Below the pieces are notes generated by a model. The model saw nothing but the letters and a program-made list of their open reading frames with translations, ran no database searches and was not told the origin of the DNA. From Crossaster papposus (lineage: Eukaryota; Echinodermata; Asteroidea; Velatida; Solasteridae), in assembly GCA_037893245.1 (NCBI GenBank), contig JBAIAA010000022.1:806001-870000 (forward strand): a DNA stretch of 64,000 nucleotides, given 5' to 3'. The position numbers were made by a program, and so were the translations under genes. Below, one piece after another: positions 34,404-45,454 of this stretch. The first letter of the stretch is position 1; every line of letters begins with the position of its first letter.

Positions 34404-37400
34404 ACACACCCACCCCTCCCCCACACACCCACCCCTCCCCTCGCCCTCCCACCCCTCCCCAAAGAAATTGTTATTTGTTTAAAATTAAATGTGATTTTGA
34501 TTTGATTTCTATGCCAGGTGGCCCATCCGAGTTTCTTGAATCCGCACTTAAATGGTTCAGACAGTCTACAAAGCAGTTCCATTTGGGATGATGGCCCACA
34601 GGCTGATTCTGGTACAGAACCTGCCGTTTGTACTGCTCCATATGAGGTAATTCACACACACTCAACTTGTTTTCAGAACCCAAATATTCACTCTGGGTGC
34701 CCAGAAGCCAGAAACAAATTTATAAATCGAGTGTTTTTTTTGCAAGCACCCCCCCCCCCTTTCACCCCCCCCCCCCCCCCACCCCACACCCCACCCCTCC
34801 CACCCCTACTCCCAACTCCCTCTCCTTCAGAGGGGCAACTAGTCCGAGGCAATTAGGCATATGCGTCTACCCCGAAAGAAAATAACAGTGGTGTTTTGGG
34901 TTTTTTCCACTCGTTCTAAATCATAAACGTTTTCTGCATCCGGCAACATAGAAAGTAGTAAGATTTTGATTCATTAGTGAACTTGTTTTCTGAACCCTAT
35001 CAAATATTCACTGTGGGTGCCCAGAAGCCAGAAACAAATTTGTAAATAAAGTGTTTTTGGCAAGCACCATCCCCCCCCTTCCCCCCCCCCCCCCCCCCCC
35101 CCCCCCCACACACCCACCCCTCCCCCACACACCCACCCCCCCCCTCGCCCTCCCACCCCTCCCCAAAGAAATTGTTATTTGTTTAAAATTAAATGTGATT
35201 TTGATTTGATTTCTATGCCAGGTGGCCCATCCGAGTTTCTTGAATCCGCACTTGAATGGTTCAGACAGTCTACAAAGCAGTTCCATTTGGGATGATGGCC
35301 CACAGGCTGATTCTGGTAGAGGACCTGCCGTTTGTACTGCTCCATATGAGGTAATTCACACACACTCAACTTGTTTTCAGAACCCAAATATTCACTCTGG
35401 GTGCCCAGAAGCCAGAAACAAATTTATAAATCAAGTGTTTTTTTTGCAAGCACCCCCCCCCCTTTCACCCCCCCCCCCCACCCCACCCCACACCACACCC
35501 CACACCCCACCCCTCCCACCCCTACTCCCAACTCCCTCTCCTTTAGAGGGTCAACTAGTCCGAGGCAATTAGGCATATGCGTCTACCCCGAAAGAAAATA
35601 ACAGTGGTGTTTTGGTTTTTTTCCACTCGTTCTAAATCATAAACGTTTTCTGCATCCGGCAACATAGAAAGTAGTAAGATTTTGATTCATTAGTGAACTT
35701 GTTTTCTGAACCCTATCAAATATTCACTGTGGGTGCCCAGAAGCCAGAAACAAATTTGTAAATAAAGTGTTTTTGGCAAGCACCATCCCCTTCACCCCCC
35801 CCCCCCCCCCCCCCCCCCCCCCACACACACCCACCCCTCCCCCACACACCCACCCCTCCCCTCGCCCTCCCACCCCTCCCCAAAGAAATTGTTATTTGTT
35901 TAAAATTAAATGTGATTTTGATTTGATTTCTATGCCAGGTGGCCCATCCGAGTTTCTTGAATCCGCACTTAAATGGTTCAGACAGTCTACAAAGCAGTTC
36001 CATTTGGGATGATGGCCCACAGGCTGATTCTGGTAGAGGACCTGCCGTTTGTACTGCTCCATATGAAGCCTCAAGTGCCGAGTCACAGAGATCATCAACC
36101 GAGGCTACTGAGACCGGTCACATAACGGTCATGGAGACCAGCAATGAAAGTGGGCACAGGAAATGGGACAAGAAACACTTTTGCTTTTTCTGTGAAGTAC
36201 CTCAATCTAAGTTGCCCCGTCATCTCCAGTCATGTCACAAAGAAGAGAGCGAAGTTGTAGAGATTGCGTCTGAGACCAACCCAAGTGCCCGTAAGATACT
36301 TCTGTGGAAAATCCGCAATGTTGGTAATCATAGGCACAATTGCCAAGTCCTTCGGAAAGGCCGGGGTGCACTTATTGTAGGATATAGGCCTAATCATAAG
36401 GTATCTCCACATGCATACGGACCGTGCATATATTGTTATGGCTATTATGTGCGAAGTGATCTCTGGCGTCACCAGTGCCCACTGAAACCTGCACTCCCTG
36501 CACACTCGCATGGTAGCACTACCACAACTCCTCTGCGTAGATGTGTTGCTCACAAGAGTGATTTGTTAAAGCCTCCACCTGTCGGTGTGTCTTTCCAGTT
36601 GAACCAGGTTCTTATTCCGATGAAGAGAGATGAGGTGACTCTGCTGGCCAAGAATGACACTTTGATTGTGGAAGTAGCCAAGCGGGAATACGCGAAACTC
36701 GGGCACGATGTAGATCAACATGGCTACATCCGAAACAAGATACGGGAATTGGGTCGTCTTGTCATACAACTCCGCAAGAATACACACCAACCAAATGCAT
36801 CACTTGAATTATTTGTCCACCCCCACTACCTGAATGATATCATCAAGGCTATTCACGGTATTGCTGGCTTTAATGAAGACAAGCAGTTGTATGATGTTCC
36901 GTCTCTAGCTTTAAAGATTGGACATTCCATCAAGAAGTGTGCACTCATACTTAAAGGAAATGCTCTAGAGTCTGGCCAAAAGCAAAAAGCCCAACACGCT
37001 GAAGAATTTCTGCAGTTGTGCGAACTGACCTGGCGAGACCGTGTATCCACCCATGCACACAGAACACTGTACCAAGGAAAGCGCAACCAACCTCAAATTC
37101 TGCCGACAAATGCTGATGTTGTGAAAATGTCGGCGTTCCTCCATGAAGCTGGCAACAGAGAAGTGGAACTTGTCCAGGATGCTCGGGGCGAACAAATTGG
37201 ACCAGCTTGGAAGAGATTGAATGAAGTCGCACTGTGCCACCTTATTATGTTCAACCGCAGAAGGCAAGGGGAGGTATCAAAAATGAAACTAGAAGACTTT
37301 CAGAAGCACACAACAGCTAGTGTGAACGGGGAATGCCTGCTGACTGATCTTGAACGGCATCTGTGCAAGATGTTCAGAGTTGTCGAAATAGTTGGCAAGA

Positions 37401-38947
37401 GGGGTCGAACTGTTCCTGTGCTTCTCAGCAATGAGGTGGTGGCGTGGTTGAGTGCTCTGATTGCGAAGAGAAATGAAGCTGGAGTCGCCCACGACAACAC
37501 CTACTTGTTTGCACGATGTTCTTATGGAGGTACAGGTCATATAAGAGGATGTGACTGTATAAGATTGTACGCAGACATGGCGGGCCTTGACAATGCTGCC
37601 AGCATCCGGTCTACAAAACTTCGTAAGCACGTGGCAACCGCATCGCAAATTCTTGCCTTGAAGGAACATCAACTTGAAACACTTGCAAACTTCATGGGTC
37701 ATGATTTGCGTGTCCATCGTGAATACTACCAGTTGCCAGATACTGTGCAGAGGGTCACCAAACTTTCTAGACTTTTTCTCAGCTTGGAGAGGGGAAACTT
37801 GCCTTCCCAGCAGGGCAAATCCCTGGATGAACTGCATGTCACTGGTGGTAAGGACACAGTTGTTTTAAATTATTTACTCAACAGCAAAAGAAAGACATTA
37901 ATTATTGCTTTTGTTGAAAAATATTTGATCAGTAATTACTATTCACTAATACATCTTCAACAGCGAAAGAAATGCAAGAAATAACATTTTGTTATCAGTT
38001 CACAATATATGATAACAAATGGTATACGTGTTTGTGTGCATTTCTTTTGCTATTGCTCCTGCATTACAGAACAAGAAAGAGAAATAGAGAAAAATTAGAA
38101 AGAAACAGACCACAGAAATTTGACAAGAGTTGAGTCCACTTTTCTGAATTTACATGCAGGACAACAACCAACTGTCGGGTATGTGTGCATTAATCTAACA
38201 AAAACTGCTCTTTGTGACTTGCAGAAGGCTTCACTAGTGACGAGGACAGCGATAACAGCAGTGACAATTCCTGTGATGTGCCCAGTGAAAACAGTAAGTT
38301 TAGGCTTTTATGTGTCTGTATTTTAACCAGTTCGCGCCGGATGACGTATATAAACGCAAAAATTTTCCAAAATTCAAAACGAATGACGCATAAACCTGCC
38401 AAGTTCAAGTTCGGAAATGTATGTCAGCAGCGCGCAAGGCCGGAAATGCGTGGGTGTGCTTCCCGGCACTATCAGCCTGAACCCGCTTCAGATCGAGTTT
38501 CGTAAAAAATAATCCCGCCCGTGGGCTTGGCGATGTTAAAATAATCCCGGCGCAAACTGGTTAAGTCGGGCTGTCTTTAAAAAAACAATTGTCTGTCTGT
38601 CCATTTGTTTGTTCATCTGGCTATCGGGCTGTCTGAATTAAAAGTGCCTAAATATCTGTGTTTGATATCGACTTGTTTCCTATTTGACATTAGGTACTCG
38701 ACAGGCTCCTATCAGTGTTCCATCTGGAAGTCTGGCATCTCTGAACAACTCGAGACGAGTGAAACGTCGTCCCTGGACTGCCGAGGAGAAGGGAGACGTT
38801 ACGAAGGGTTTGCAGAAATTCTTTCTGCTGAAGAAGCTTCCTGGCAAACGAGACATCGAAACATCCTGTCTTGTGGCACTGCAGACACGAAGCTGGAGGA
38901 ACATCAAAGACTTTTGTCGGAACAAAATGAAGCTTCATCAAAGCTAA
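32860..38947 (+). CDS. Tudor-like / zinc-finger / tyrosine-recombinase-like / SANT protein with a multiplied exon
   Basis: Exons: 32860-32986, 33359-33414, an optional 129-nt exon (33819, 34518, 35222), 35939-37847, 38225-38293, 38694-38947. All borders are GT/AG and the joined frame is open: 804 residues without, 933 with, all optional copies. A Tudor-like fold is suggested by ENVIALWPPDSSWYPAVIISF. Two fingers follow (CFFCEVPQSKLPRHLQSCH; CIYCYGYYVRSDLWRHQC). A recombinase-like part has RRRQGEVSKMKLED, TKLRKHVAT and FMGHDLRVHREYYQLP: Arg ~502, Arg ~623, His ~649 and Tyr ~657/658, with Thr where the first His of HxxR is usual. The last exon has a SANT/Myb-like region (RRPWTAEEKGDVTKGL ... 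RSWRNIKDFC). It resembles large uncharacterised families in fish and lancelets. A chromatin role or transposon origin is inference. Confidence 0.8.
33045..33072. repeat. 28-bp perfect palindrome in intron 1
   Basis: The half TGTGGGTTCACGTT is followed directly by its complement with no spacer. A further gtgggttcc lies 10 bp to the right. Possible cruciform or regulatory site. Confidence 0.9.
33549..33586. repeat. 16-bp-arm hairpin in intron 2
   Basis: Arms ggcacttagggagaca and tgtctccctaagtgcc are exact complements around a 6-base loop. A related ggcacttggggagaca lies about 50 bp upstream. Confidence 0.9.
33765..35938 (+). repeat. Tandem ~700-bp duplication carrying three copies of one exon
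   Basis: The block including aagaaattgttatttgttta, the acceptor tatgccag, the exon and a C-rich tract recurs at offsets of 699, 704 and 717 bp. Exon copies are 33819-33947, 34518-34646 and 35222-35350, each 129 nt and phase 0-0, each with its own donor (gag|gtaatt). Copy 4 (from 35939) has lost or never had the donor and reads straight on. Copies 1 and 2 encode the same peptide, and copies 3 and 4 share a TE-to-RG change. Within each unit a segment ending ...gggtgcccagaagcc occurs twice. Confidence 0.95.
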
Positions 38948-39059
38948 GCAGGGTGTTTCGTCAGTTCACATACATGTACGGATGCGTCAGAGTACTTGAC
39001 TATTTAGAATTTGCAATCGCAATGATGACTTTAGAATGCACATCAATATGAAACCAATG

Positions 39060-39475
39060 GACAACCAGCAATTTAGTGTAGTGTCCTCACTTTGATAGGT
39101 GTAATTCACACACACTCAAGTGTCCTCCATTGGATAGAATGACAAGTATGCCCTCAGTGTGGTAGTGTCTACATGTATGCGTGTACATGTACACACACAC
39201 GTACCACCACACGTGAAGATCGAGTTCGCGGGCGCACATACGCCTGCATAGGGCGGCCAAACGTCAGGTTCTGTTGGCTCCGCAGCCGTTGTTGGACTTG
39301 GATGGACTCCGTGTAAATTCGTCACACTTACGCCGCCGCTCCGCTATTCTTGACAGTTTCCGCTACAGTACATATTGCCCTATTATGAGATACATGAGTT
39401 CAAAAACATGGGGGGGACATTTGATATTGTGTCCCCCACCCTTCAAAATATGGGGGGGGGGACGTGTCCCCCTGT

Positions 39476-39511
<36 letters not shown>

Positions 39512-40399
39512 AGGATTGACGCCCATGGTAATTATGGGAGTTGTCACAAGTCAGAACTTTTTCTCATCGTTTTCGTTATTTTTTTGGAGATGCTGAAACA
39601 GTTCTGCTGCGTGAAGTATCATAGGATTTTATGTTTGTGGCTGGTCTGCCGAGATAAATATGTATTTATGATTTGCTGGTATGCCAGCAGTGTGGTTGCG
39701 TAACTATACTGCCCAGAGCGTCATTCTTAATTTAAGTTTTTTTCTTAGTGATATACGCTTTGGGGCGGTCATTTCTGGCCACTTTTTTTCTCCGAGATTG
39801 CAGTCAGTAGGAATTAGGGGGGGGGGGGGGGGGTTACGTGTACAAGTTTCAAGAGAACCTCTCCATGTTTTACTTTATTTTGTTTGTACGTTATCTAGTG
39901 GGTATGCCAAATAGTGTACAAGTTTCAAGAGAACCTCTCCATGTTTTACTTTATTTTGTTTGTACGTTATCTAGTGGGTATGCCAAATAGTGGTTGTTTG
40001 ACTGGCCTCTCCATAGCGTAATTCGTAACTCTTCCCCCCGTGTAAGACACGCATCGGGGGGGGGGGGGGGGGGGTTAGTTCTAGCCACATTATCTCTGCT
40101 AGATGACAGTCAGTGGTTGGAGTCCGTGGACGGGCAAATACATCAAACGTCTGCAGGCCAATTGGGTTAGACAAGTCCCTAAAAGTGGGAGTTTTAAACT
40201 CTGGTTTTGTAGACGCGATGGCTGGTTTGTGTATCGCAACAGTGGTCCTTTGTTTTCAGTTCACTCAGTGATTGATTATTACCGGTGAAACTAGGATGAT
40301 GAACAGTGCAACAAAGCAAGAAAAGCATCATTGGACAATGTGTTTAGAAATAACTGTGTCGGTTGGCCAAATTAAGGTCCCGATTCAAGTCTCTCGGTA
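39060..40399. other. Intergenic stretch with homopolymer tracts and a 76-bp duplication
   Basis: Holds a long C run (39478-39511) and two G runs (39817-39833, 40056-40075). A perfect-looking tandem duplication of 76 bp starts at 39841 and 39917 (tacaagtttcaagagaacct). A dispersed repeat fragment lies at 39405-39530. At 39101 the word gtaattcacacacactcaa matches the bases after the donor sites of the multiplied exon. No gene seen. Confidence 0.7.
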
Positions 40400-40851
40400 G
40401 CCCTTTTGCCAGCCATTTTGAATGTTCATGGTCAATTAAGGTAAGCACTTTACTTTTGAAAGTTGTATAGTTGAATTTGCCATGTCAGAAAACATATTAT
40501 TAGGCACTAACATCATTAGAATCGGACAATGTTAACCGTGTTGGTGAATTTGACCACCAGTCAAAAGTGCATTGACCTTTCGACGTTTTTGACCACAGCG
40601 CCCTCATAGCAAACTATACATTTTTGGTATCCTCATGACTAGACGAGTAATTTGATATCGATACGATTGAAATATATTTGAATTTTGACCCCTGTATGAC
40701 CTTTGTTGACCCCTCCCGGAAATGCCCGGCATTTTCAAGGGGGCAGCCCCAGTCAAAATTGTTCGGTATTTATCAGGGAACACAAAAACACTTTCAAACC
40801 TTTGTTCCCAGAATTTGGTCACGGGACCTACAGGCTGGTCTCCTACTAGAA
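40400..40851 (-). repeat. Dispersed repeat, copy 2
   Basis: Inverted relative to 28053-28515 and clearly homologous over its whole length with scattered substitutions. See the first copy for shared words. Class unknown. Confidence 0.85.
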
Positions 40852-41937
40852 CGTGATCTGATGATGGATGGTAATCTGTGAGATTCAGTATTCAGTGTTT
40901 AGATTTACTTCAATGATTTTATATTGTGAGTTGTGTCTTCATGGTCATGGAGGAATAGTTGTTTGTATGTTGTTGTTTTTTTCCTTAATTTTCAGACATT
41001 TCTCTATAGGGTTTGTACACGTTTTTGTTCTGTCCGTCCACTTGGGCAGTTTATTAAATCCGATGGAGTTCAGACTTAGTACATACTTAGACCACCACCC
41101 ACAGATTGTCTTGAATTTATTTTTACACCAGAATATAGGTGAAGTCAAGATGATACCATCGGCCGTCATGTGAGGGCGCCCTAACCTTGCATTATTTGCA
41201 GCCCTTTATCTCCGCAAGTATAGGTCCGATTGCATTGAAACTTTGCATACCCCTGTACTGGGATGTTATATGTGAAATATTGCTGACGTCATCATGACGT
41301 CATCGGCAGTCATAAGAGGGTGCACTAACAACGTTTCAGTGGCAGCCATATCTCTTTAATTAGCATATATTTGTCACATTTACAGTGCGTGTATAACCAT
41401 CTATTTCTACCTCCATGGTATAACATGTACACGCATGTAATGTATATTGGAGCTACATGTATATACAATCAAACTCACCGCGGTAAAACTAAGACAGCAT
41501 GTGGTCCCGTGGCAAAAACTTAGAAGCCCCACGTAAAGGCTCTGGGTTCGATCCTTGTCGATGGCAACGTCAATGTTTTTCATTCAAAGACAGAAAAAAA
41601 CACCGAAACAGCTCTGTGTTTGTTTACCAACAAACACAACGTCCGTCTAGTTTTTATTATTTATATTCTTGCATGCACTTTCCCCTGTGTGCATGGCCAC
41701 AATTCACAAGCGCACCTACAAAAAATACATGGGTCAAAGATAAAAATACATGGCCAGGTGATGTTGTCTGTACTCATGTGCTGTATGTATAGTCACTTTA
41801 GAAATTAATAATGTTGGCAATGCCAAATAAAAGGGTTGGGAGTTTTTAGTAGTATTTTATGTGACCCTTGTATTTTGTAAACTGAATAATCAACTGATTC
41901 GCTATGGTTCTCTTGAATTTTATTTCTCAATGAACAG
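40852..41937. other. Non-coding stretch with repeat-like sequence
   Basis: No gene seen. 41150-41340 resembles a dispersed repeat, with ccgtcatgtgagggcgccct, tgacgtcatcatgacgtcat and taagagggtgcac; the core tgacgtcatcatgacgtca is a small palindrome near 41284-41302. Confidence 0.5.
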
Positions 41938-42171
41938 TTCGGACACAACCTGCAGGCCCTGTATGTTGCATCGAGCTGCGTCAAGGCATCCAATAGGGGA
42001 AAGTACAGGGAAAAGAGGAAGAGAACATGCCTGTTGAAAGCACTCCCCTTCCTCGTCAACAGTAACAAGAGAAAAGGCATTTACGGCTACGGCAATTTAT
42101 TTTATAAGCACTTGCAGAAAGGCAGAAAAAGGACTGATTTGTTGGGTTTTGTTTGTTTTTTGTTTGTTTAG
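41938..42171 (+). CDS. Possible terminal exon, unknown protein
   Basis: After an acceptor-like ctcaatgaacag the frame runs 78 codons to a TAG. The composition is coding-like and basic (NRGKYREKRKRTCLLKALPF, NKRKGIYGYGNLFYKHLQKG). I recognise no domain and could not find a matching upstream exon. It may equally be chance. Confidence 0.3.
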   Translation, partial: FGHNLQALYVASSCVKASNRGKYREKRKRTCLLKALPFLVNSNKRKGIYGYGNLFYKHLQKGRKRTDLLGFVCFLFV

Positions 42172-45100
42172 CCTTTGAGAAAGGCCCTCTCACTTTTTGG
42201 ATTGATATTTTGGTCATTTAGTCAACAAGCAGTTTGCAGCAGTTCAAGTTGTATTATTGTTCATGAAACACATGTGACCGGGGGACAACACAGGATCTTC
42301 AAGTTTAGATGCAAAATGTACTGTTTTTATTCCTCAACAGTGGCCGCATGGCAGCAAAGCGCAGCCAGCGCTGTAAAACTTTCTTTAAATCACAAGACTT
42401 TACAACATGTGTGTGCTCTTGTTGGTGGCTAACACAAGACTGAACTGAAGAAATCTAAACCACAGGATGTTGGCCAGTGCCTCACATCCCTGGGCAGACC
42501 ACATAGGGATTACGAATAAACAGAGCTAATAAGGGGGTGATAAAACCATGATAAAACAAAGTAACTAATGTGGAAAAGCTAGAGTCTAATGAATAATAAT
42601 GAGGTGCATAGTCAGGCCTCCTGCCTGGAGTTATAATTACTTTCCCAGAAACTTGGACACGTGGAATATGTGGCTGACCCACCCAGGGCCAAAGGACAGA
42701 TTTTTCCATGGTGTTCGTAATAAATGAACAAAAATAAAACTGCAAATCATGTACATAAAACAATGAAGATAATCATAATTTCGATACTTGGAAATATGAA
42801 AACAGTCCCAAACTTGTGAAAAAAACCAATTCCATGTACCGACTAATGGGATACAAAACATTAATAAAACTTTCAAAAGAGATCGGAAAAGTTAAAGTGC
42901 CAAAAAATATATGGTTGAAATTATGCTTGAAATATTTCACCGGTTACATACAGTTTAATGAGAAAAATCGTCCCACATTGCTCTTGTATTTTTTTTAATT
43001 AACATAGAGAATCCATTTGCTCTTATGACATTCAAAGGATTTTGCTACAGGAAATGCTCGTAAAATATCATATTAAATGAAATGAAAGCAAACATACTTA
43101 TATAGTGCAGTTCAGCATTTAGTGAACTTCTAAGTCAGCCAGTTGGATGAAAGTCTTCCTTGCTTACAATTACAATTTGGAATCAATTAAACTGCAGTTA
43201 AGGATATAAATTCAAATCCCAAATAACTTGTTATTAATATGGAAAGCTTGGAAAAGTAAAGAATCAGCAGTATATCAAGATGCCAATTAAGAAGTTTTGT
43301 TTAAGTATAAATAGCCTACTAGTAGTCAAAATACACATATATTTTCTAACAAAATTGCAATTATCATATTCCATGTCTTAAAATGTTGCTGTATTTCAGT
43401 GTATCAAGAAAAAGTATACGACACCAGTATGTTTGTACCTGACGATTACTCATAATGTTATTTAAGAGTTGTCTGGATATCACATCCTTGAAACATCTTT
43501 AGGTTATTCATGGTCAAATATTTAGAAGTCTCTCTCTCCGTGGCTCGGAACAATAAATAAACCCCATCAGACACACAAAATAAACCACTACGATTTTGTT
43601 TTTCCACACAGTCATTCCTATACTTTAGAAATGTCCTTGCTGTTCCATCAACACCGTCTATACTTTGCAGGTCTTAAGGAATTTACAGTATGTCACAGCA
43701 GTGCCAGTAAAGACAAGGGTTCAATCCAACACACACAATAACCACAACTGTAATCGACTTATCGGGTATAATGGGAGACTTTAATGAGCTAAGGCGAGAA
43801 CGCACATTGAGCGATAAACGATAGAACCAAGACAGAAGGGTCGAAGGTCACGAACCCAAGAGGGCGTAATCATTACTACTGGCGTAACTGTTTGTACAAA
43901 GAAAATGGAATGTATCAAGAAACATATCTCAAGATCTGTTCCTCCTGGGGACTTAAACTCTCAGACTTTGTTTCAGCTGGGCCTTCAATGGGTTTATCTT
44001 TGGTGTTTCTGTCTTCAATAATGGACTGTAGAACTGCCTGTAATAAAAATTGGCAAACAAGGTAGACATGCTGCCCATTTTCATACAATCTAAGGCTTGC
44101 AAAAGTTCATCAATCCACTAATCATTCATCCCAAGTCTATACTTGTGAAAAACCATCCAAAGACTCTCACTGCCTTCAGGTTTAAGATATTTTGAGTCTC
44201 CAGCTGTTACAACTAAGGCTACATAAAAAAAAAATTGTTTCTCATCAGAACCCTTTTGGAAAAATGGTCCGTCAGGGCATTTTATATTTTATATTTTATA
44301 GAAAAAAAATGTCCATACACCCAAACAAATATGTACGTCAGAACTTTTTTTATTTGTTCACAGCATGAAGTATGGTATGCAAATGTGTACCTCCATGGTC
44401 TCAGTATACTAGTAGACATATTACACAACAGCTTTAACACAAATATTTTATATTTTTTTCAAGAAACTGAGCTACGGTACCATGCTTTGGGTACAAGCTA
44501 TTAGTTTGTACACTAGATTGTACCGTCGCGATAGCTGGTCACCGTAGCTATAGCAAGCGACTGCCCCGGTCTAGTTCCGATGTTCAAACAACAATATCGC
44601 CGATTCTTTGAAACCGGTATCTGACTATACAACTACAGGCGCGCTGGTTTCGTTCGTGCCCACCGCATATACATGTACATGTACATGTTGATGAACTGGG
44701 CGGCGGTGGTAAGCGCTGATGTGCATTCAGCTCTGATTGGATAATTTTTGTTGCGATCTGTGAACGTAGGTTACTACTTCCGTGGCTCAGCTGCGCGGCA
44801 ACCATGTACGCTACCCAGAATGCCGTGCGTTTTCCTACACAGAAATTTATGAAGCTCGTCAGGCGTTTTCCAGCGCCCAGTTATAGTATGGGCGCCGAGG
44901 TGCGCGCGCTCGCGTAGTATGCGGGGGCGAAAGCGCTAGTTGACAAAAACTTCGTTGGGACATGGCATTCTTTTTCTAAATTACAAATTGTTTTCGTTGA
45001 TTTACTTTCCAAAACTGACCAATGCACACATTTCATATAGAATAAAAGCTCAAATAATGTTGGTAGAAACACAAAAATATAGTTAAGTCCATTTACTTTC

Positions 45101-45454
45101 CCATATAATTTTGAGCACCCCTGGTTTTTTTAATGAAAGAGGCACACAGACACCGTTCTCACTACTAAAACTATACTCGGCTTCTCCGATCTCCTGTCCG
45201 TCGATTTAGATTTTCCCGGCTTGCTTCTGGCACATGTATGGCCACTAAAAACATTTCCTTGGCCCGCTGTACTTCGGTCAGGTTGCCGAACATCTCCAAC
45301 GTGAGTTATTGTTATTGTTATTGCTTTCAACAGCGTGTTTTTACAGCATATACAAAATAAACAAATACAAAATCTCGGGATTTTCGGGCGTCCGGTACAT
45401 TTATATTTTGTATATAAAATATAAAAAAATCGCCCGGCCGCTGATGAGAAACAA
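42172..45454. other. Long AT-rich stretch, nothing recognised
   Basis: No convincing exons, RNA genes or inverted terminal repeats. 44520-44900 is GC-richer, with a tacatgtacatgtacatg run at about 44671 and an acttccg word near 44775, and might be a promoter region. No gene can be attached to it. Confidence 0.45.

Noticed and set aside
34274-36003. Gly-rich frames on the minus strand between exon copies
   Set aside because: They arise from poly(C) tracts and are interrupted differently in each unit.
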